Part shown: one piece after another, positions 61,275-64,000 of the stretch
Numbering within the stretch: the first letter of the stretch is position 1
Layout: each line of letters starts with the position of its first letter
Assembly: GCA_012845835.1 (NCBI GenBank)
Contig: JABAKD010000023.1
Coordinates: forward strand, 8,735,840-8,799,839
DNA from: Undaria pinnatifida
Taxonomy: Eukaryota; Sar; Phaeophyceae; Laminariales; Alariaceae
Reading direction: 5' to 3'
DNA length: 64,000 nt
Made by a program: the position numbers and the translations under genes
Notes under the pieces: generated by a model
Databases searched by the model: none
What the model was told of the DNA's origin: nothing
The model's input: the letters and a program-made list of their open reading frames with translations, nothing else

Positions 61275-61570
61275 TAGCCGGACGCCCCGGTGGCGTGTCA
61301 GGTTATCCTCGAACCTGGTGTAGGTCAGTTTCGTGAGCTCGAACCCCCCCGAATGCACACTCGTATAAATTCGTGGGGATTTTTCTTGTGCACAAATTGA
61401 CTTGCGGAAAGCACGAGAGTGTGCGTTAGCAACACTCGATCAAAAATCGACGAGCTGTGGGATTGCTGAACCCTATGCGCGATATAATTGAAGGCAAGAA
61501 CCGGGGGGGAAAAGGGACGACACCTGTGACCACGGCTTGTCCAGGAGCTAAAAAAGTAGAAGTGTTCAAA
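61275..61570 (+). mobile_element. SINE-like family 2 with tRNA-like head
   Basis: The head (about 61275-61345) has a perfect 5-bp stem, AGGTT/AACCT, closing a 7-base loop ATCCTCG with T in the position before the anticodon. It is followed by a T-arm-like GTGAGCTCGAACC. The body continues as at 4991-5170 and, inverted, 6371-6650. This fits a tRNA-derived SINE; the parent tRNA is uncertain. Confidence 0.6.
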
Positions 61571-62494
61571 AAGAAAGAAAAGAAAAAAACTGGTACGTTC
61601 ATGTTTCTCTCTTTGCCCTGGTACTCGTACACGATTGTAGTAGTAGATGTATTTTTATTCCTCGCCACGGAGATGTACTATCGGTCAACTTTTTGCAAAT
61701 GGTCAAAAAGACTAGTAGCAGACATCGCTAGATAACCATCGAGATTTCAGTTGACCGTCCAGCTAAACTTGCGACTATGCTGACGACACGTATATTTTCT
61801 TTTTCCTCTGGTACTACTACAAGATAGATGCTTCCACTCCTACTGCCCGGAGATTTCTCTCTGTCTATAACCAGGCAGACATTTTTTTCCACGCGGCTGC
61901 TCCTTCTGAAAAAGCAGCGATGGTGTTCCCCGTGTTGAAGATGTGCACGACGAGTAAGTGTGTTGAGAGAATGAACCTTACATTCAAATCTATGTTGATG
62001 CGCAGTCTATTCGAGCATTGTATTCGCACGAATAAGAGATGCAGTTGAACCTTTCGTTGAATCTTACGTTGAATCTTCGGTGGAACTTTGATGTAATCGT
62101 ATATTTGAGTATGCTGAGGTTGTCCCGTTGTCCCGGTATTCTACCGGACTACGGGCATTATTCCGCGATAATCAAGTGGTGATGCAACCCACCATGATCA
62201 CTCTCCCAACTCTCCCTTCTTTCCCTTCTTTCCCTTCTTCTTCTCTCTTTGGCCTCAAGCGCCCTTTTCAAACTGTCCCTGTTCTTTCTTATGACAAGTG
62301 ATCGTAACTGACACTTTGGTGCCACCTCTGCATCTCTTCGCATTGGAGACAGAGCCTCCACACAACCATTGTGTTCACAGACCATTCACAGGTTATGAGC
62401 CTCGACCTTCGATATGAACATCGATCGGCACCAAGCGACATCTCATTGAAGTTTGTCGCATCTTACCGGGAAATTTGAGAGAAATTCATTGAGC
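61571..62494. other. No gene recognised; possible copia 5' flank
   Basis: The 5' LTR and leader of the copia-type element should lie here or just upstream, but I could not fix TG...CA borders or a primer-binding site. Confidence 0.4.
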
Positions 62495-62686
62495 CGGCTA
62501 CATCATCAGCATCAGCAATCAGCATCATCAGCACCAGCAATCAGCATCAGCATCAGCATCAGCATCATCATCAGGATCAGCCATCATATACAGCATCAGC
62601 ATCAGTATCAGCATGAGCATCAGCGTTCAGCATCAGCATCTGCATCAGTATCAGCATTATCGATCAACATCAGCATCAGCATCACC
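62495..62686. repeat. (CAGCAT)-type microsatellite
   Basis: CATCAG and CAGCAT words with interruptions run up to the copia gag start codon. Confidence 0.95.
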
Positions 62687-64000
62687 ATGGGAGAGTCTAC
62701 CAAAGCAGGTGATGCGGTAGACAAACTCGTTTTAGAGCTCTCATCGGCCAATTTAACGGGCTAAAGTTTGACGCATGAAAACGCACGGCTCAGTCTGCGA
62801 TAAGTATGCGTCATGCCGGGATCTCTGATATCCTGAACGGGCGTCCTTGCCCCGAGCCCGAACTAATTAGTCCTCGTCCATCTTCTAGAGGAAGTAGGCC
62901 TTCACGAGCTGTAACTCGCAGCCAGGCCGCTCACGAAACGGGCACTCAGTCCGGGGAAGCGCCCCCGGCTGACACAGCAGAAAATGTACAGCCGGACGCA
63001 GGGAGTACTTCCGGGGACACGGCGCATCTGCTGCCATCATATTCGGGATATTCTACACACCCAGCCGCAACATCAGTTTATGGGAGACATCAAGCACTGG
63101 CACCGCGACAACCGTCTTCTGTTCGACTTCTTGTTCCTGAGTACATCGGGAGCTGCGGCCAGCTTTCTTCTACAACTCAAGCCTAAACGAGGTGAACTTG
63201 CGAATGGAAAGGCTGCTTGGGATGGTATTGTTAGACAATATTAAAGTTCCTCCCGCCAACGTAGACGTATAATCAAACAACAACTAACGCATATGGTCAT
63301 GACGGATGGACAAGACCAAGACGTGTTTGTCAAAGAAGTATACTATTTACGGGATGAATTGGTGGACATGGGAGAGGTATCCAACGATGACAGCATATTG
63401 GACATAGTGCTGGAAGGACTCACGGATGAGTACCTCCAAATAAAATATAGCGCGGAAGCAGATGATGACTTCACATTCGACTGAGCTATGATAACAATGC
63501 GTAATATATACGCGAATAGGGCGATACAAAACGGGCCTTTGCGAAAAGCGAAGCGGCGTGAATCGGCTATGGTAGTCACGTCAACACCCTTAGCAGTAGT
63601 GATCTGTTCACACTGCAAAAAACAGGTTATCGATTCCAAAATTGCTTTAAATGCAAGAGAAAGATGTCGGGGAAGAAACCTCCCCCGACACCTCGAAAGA
63701 ATTCGTGGTGTAGCCTGCATAAATCTGATCGCAACGATAATATCGACTACCAGTCTCAAATGCGGGACGACAATATAACCCGTCGCCCTCGTTCTGGCCA
63801 ACAAAATATCCGGCACAATAACAACCGCAGCGCTCACGCCAACGCAGCCACAACTCCAACTTCAACAACGCAAATGGAAGCTTACGTCCCAGTGACACAT
63901 GCTCCATCCACTGCTGCGTCTGCGACTGCAGCAGCTACTTCTACGTCCTTCGCGACTCCTCCCTGTCCATCCTGGTATAGGTTATTCTTTCATCGCCGCA
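62687..64000 (+). pseudogene. Copia-type retrotransposon gag, decayed, continuing past the window
   Basis: It starts at the ATG at 62687 (MGESTKAGDAVDKLVLELSS). Successive pieces in different frames follow gag order: RHAGISDILNGRP (62806 onward); IKHWHRDNRLLFDFLFLSTS and GELANGKAAWDGI (about 63090-63240); DQDVFVKEVYYLRDELVDMG and ILDIVLEGLTDEYLQIKYS (about 63300-63480); then a Cys/His region (HCKK about 63615, and WCSLH about 63700) before a Thr/Ala-rich tail. Gag normally forms the particle that packages element RNA. Frame changes near 62760 and 63080 and stops at 63241 and 63482 show it is inactive. The protease and polymerase parts, if present, lie beyond 64000. Confidence 0.82.

Overview
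This window is nuclear DNA of a eukaryote with few genes and many repeats. I infer a brown alga or close stramenopile. The one clear gene has six exons, all introns in phase 0 with GT-AG borders, and introns of 0.4 to 3.3 kb. The Ty3 and copia-type polyproteins resemble those I know from stramenopile genomes. Base composition is mixed, with many poly-G/poly-C tracts. There are no bacterial operons, ribosome-binding sites or CRISPR arrays. The phylum call is inference; the eukaryotic call is firm.

Layout. 1-2723 is a nearly pure CA array. It abuts the downstream side of a small cysteine-rich gene on the minus strand (2849-3815). 4-11 kb holds short dispersed repeats: two tRNA-derived SINE-like families, a 1.7-kb hAT-type element with perfect terminal inverted repeats and an 8-bp target duplication (7669-9378), and a nested SINE inside another repeat. 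11-14 kb is the decayed 3' half of a Ty3-type retrotransposon. 14-22 kb has no recognisable gene but several tandem arrays, the largest being a degenerate 2.1-kb array at 19.85-21.95 kb. 22.2-23.4 kb is a second hAT-like element. 24.1-27.5 kb holds an LTR and two Ty3 fragments head to head. 27.5-30.3 kb has nothing recognisable. 30.3-33.2 kb is another SINE, an LTR and the 3' part of a Ty3 element.

33.2-41.7 kb and 52.7-61.3 kb are two copies, in the same orientation, of one roughly 8.5-kb segment carrying a sigma-like glutathione S-transferase gene on the minus strand. The right copy (53676-60318) reads as an intact 201-residue protein. The left copy (34166-40540) has a 1-bp deletion in exon 3, giving an early stop in exon 4, and has also lost its normal stop codon, so it is probably a pseudogene. 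The 11-kb spacer between them is filled with repeats. One of these is a poly-G-studded element interrupted by a 268-bp MITE, whose empty site can be read from sister copies. The window ends in the decayed gag region of a copia-type element (62687-64000).

The only gene whose function I can state is the glutathione S-transferase, which probably serves detoxification or oxidative-stress defence. The rest is best read as layered transposon and satellite history. I found no convincing new multi-gene system. The most informative items are the asymmetric fate of the duplicated gene, the GGGTC-array hAT element, the nested MITE, and the satellite-like arrays.
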